Source: Verrucomicrobiota bacterium
Lineage (GTDB): Bacteria; Verrucomicrobiota; Verrucomicrobiia; Chthoniobacterales; Terrimicrobiaceae
DNA: 6,610 bases
NCBI GenBank assembly: GCA_026398285.1
Contig: JAPLTI010000191.1
Coordinates: 1-6,610 of the forward strand
Direction of reading: 5' to 3'
Shown here one piece after another: positions 6,532-6,610 of this stretch (position 1 is the first letter of the stretch; each line of letters begins with the position of its first letter). Position numbers and translations under genes: made by a program. The notes beneath the pieces are model-generated. The model saw only the letters and a list, made by a program, of their open reading frames with translations. It did not search any database and was not told the DNA's origin.

Positions 6532-6610
6532 GTCAGGGGCCATGGACTGCGGACCGGCGAACCCCGCCAGGGCAGGAATGCAGCAACGGTAGTCAGCTCC
6601 TCTTTGCCGT
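6532..6610 (+). ncRNA. ffs: Small signal recognition particle RNA (4.5S type), 3' end cut by window edge
   Basis: SRP RNA binds Ffh and directs ribosomes making membrane and exported proteins to FtsY. The universal apical domain is intact: CAGG (6568-6571), stem GCA (6572-6574), tetraloop GGAA (6575-6578), stem TGC (6579-6581) and AGCA (6582-6585). This is the conserved symmetric loop and GNRA-type tetraloop contacted by the Ffh M domain. The next helix pairs CCG (6564-6566) with CGG (6587-6589). Further out GGA (6551-6553) can pair with TCC (6598-6600, slightly offset), and ATGG (6542-6545) pairs with CCGT (6607-6610). GGGGCC just upstream of ATGG should pair with bases beyond the window. 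The 5' end is estimated from this symmetry and is uncertain by several bases. It is the short bacterial form without an Alu domain. It is divergent from mrp. Confidence 0.9.

Overview
The window is a chromosomal housekeeping segment from a moderately GC-rich bacterium. Gene content and protein style are compatible with the Verrucomicrobiota or a related PVC-type lineage, but this is inferred from memory of family features and is only a weak assignment. Nothing looks phage-, transposon- or island-derived.

Positions 1-3684 hold a tightly packed minus-strand operon read from right to left: ftsK (DNA translocase), a rodZ-like gene (membrane-anchored HTH protein) and rimO (ribosomal protein S12 methylthiotransferase, cut by the window edge). 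Both junctions are 4-nt stop/start overlaps (TTGA and ATGA), so translation is probably coupled. A strong sigma70-type promoter (TTGAAA, 17 nt, GATAAT) ends only 10 nt before the ftsK ATG, which implies an almost leaderless mRNA and fixes the start codon.

Positions 3685-3793 are a divergent intergenic region with a perfect 14-bp palindrome, TTTCCATATGGAAA. Positions 3794-5388 encode, on the plus strand, an exported tetratricopeptide-repeat protein whose frame is broken by one -1 shift near 4715-4735. It converges, with a 12-nt gap, on a minus-strand mrp/apbC gene (5401-6444), a P-loop Fe-S cluster carrier. That gene has one in-frame TAA at 5812-5814 where the family normally has a tyrosine just before the Walker-B-like segment. 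So two neighbouring genes each carry one disabling lesion, while the three genes to the left are open.

Positions 6445-6531 are a second divergent intergenic region, and from about 6532 to the right edge lies the 5' and central part of the small signal recognition particle RNA (ffs), recognised by its GGAA tetraloop and the flanking CAGG/AGCA symmetric loop.

Functionally the left operon links chromosome segregation at division, cell-shape control and ribosome modification. The right half holds a periplasmic TPR scaffold, Fe-S cluster delivery and the protein-targeting RNA. I found no evidence for a new defence, mobile or biosynthetic system. The points most worth checking are the two gene lesions, the missing second cysteine of the Mrp CxxC motif, the acidic insertion in the FtsK motor, and the leaderless-type promoter arrangement.
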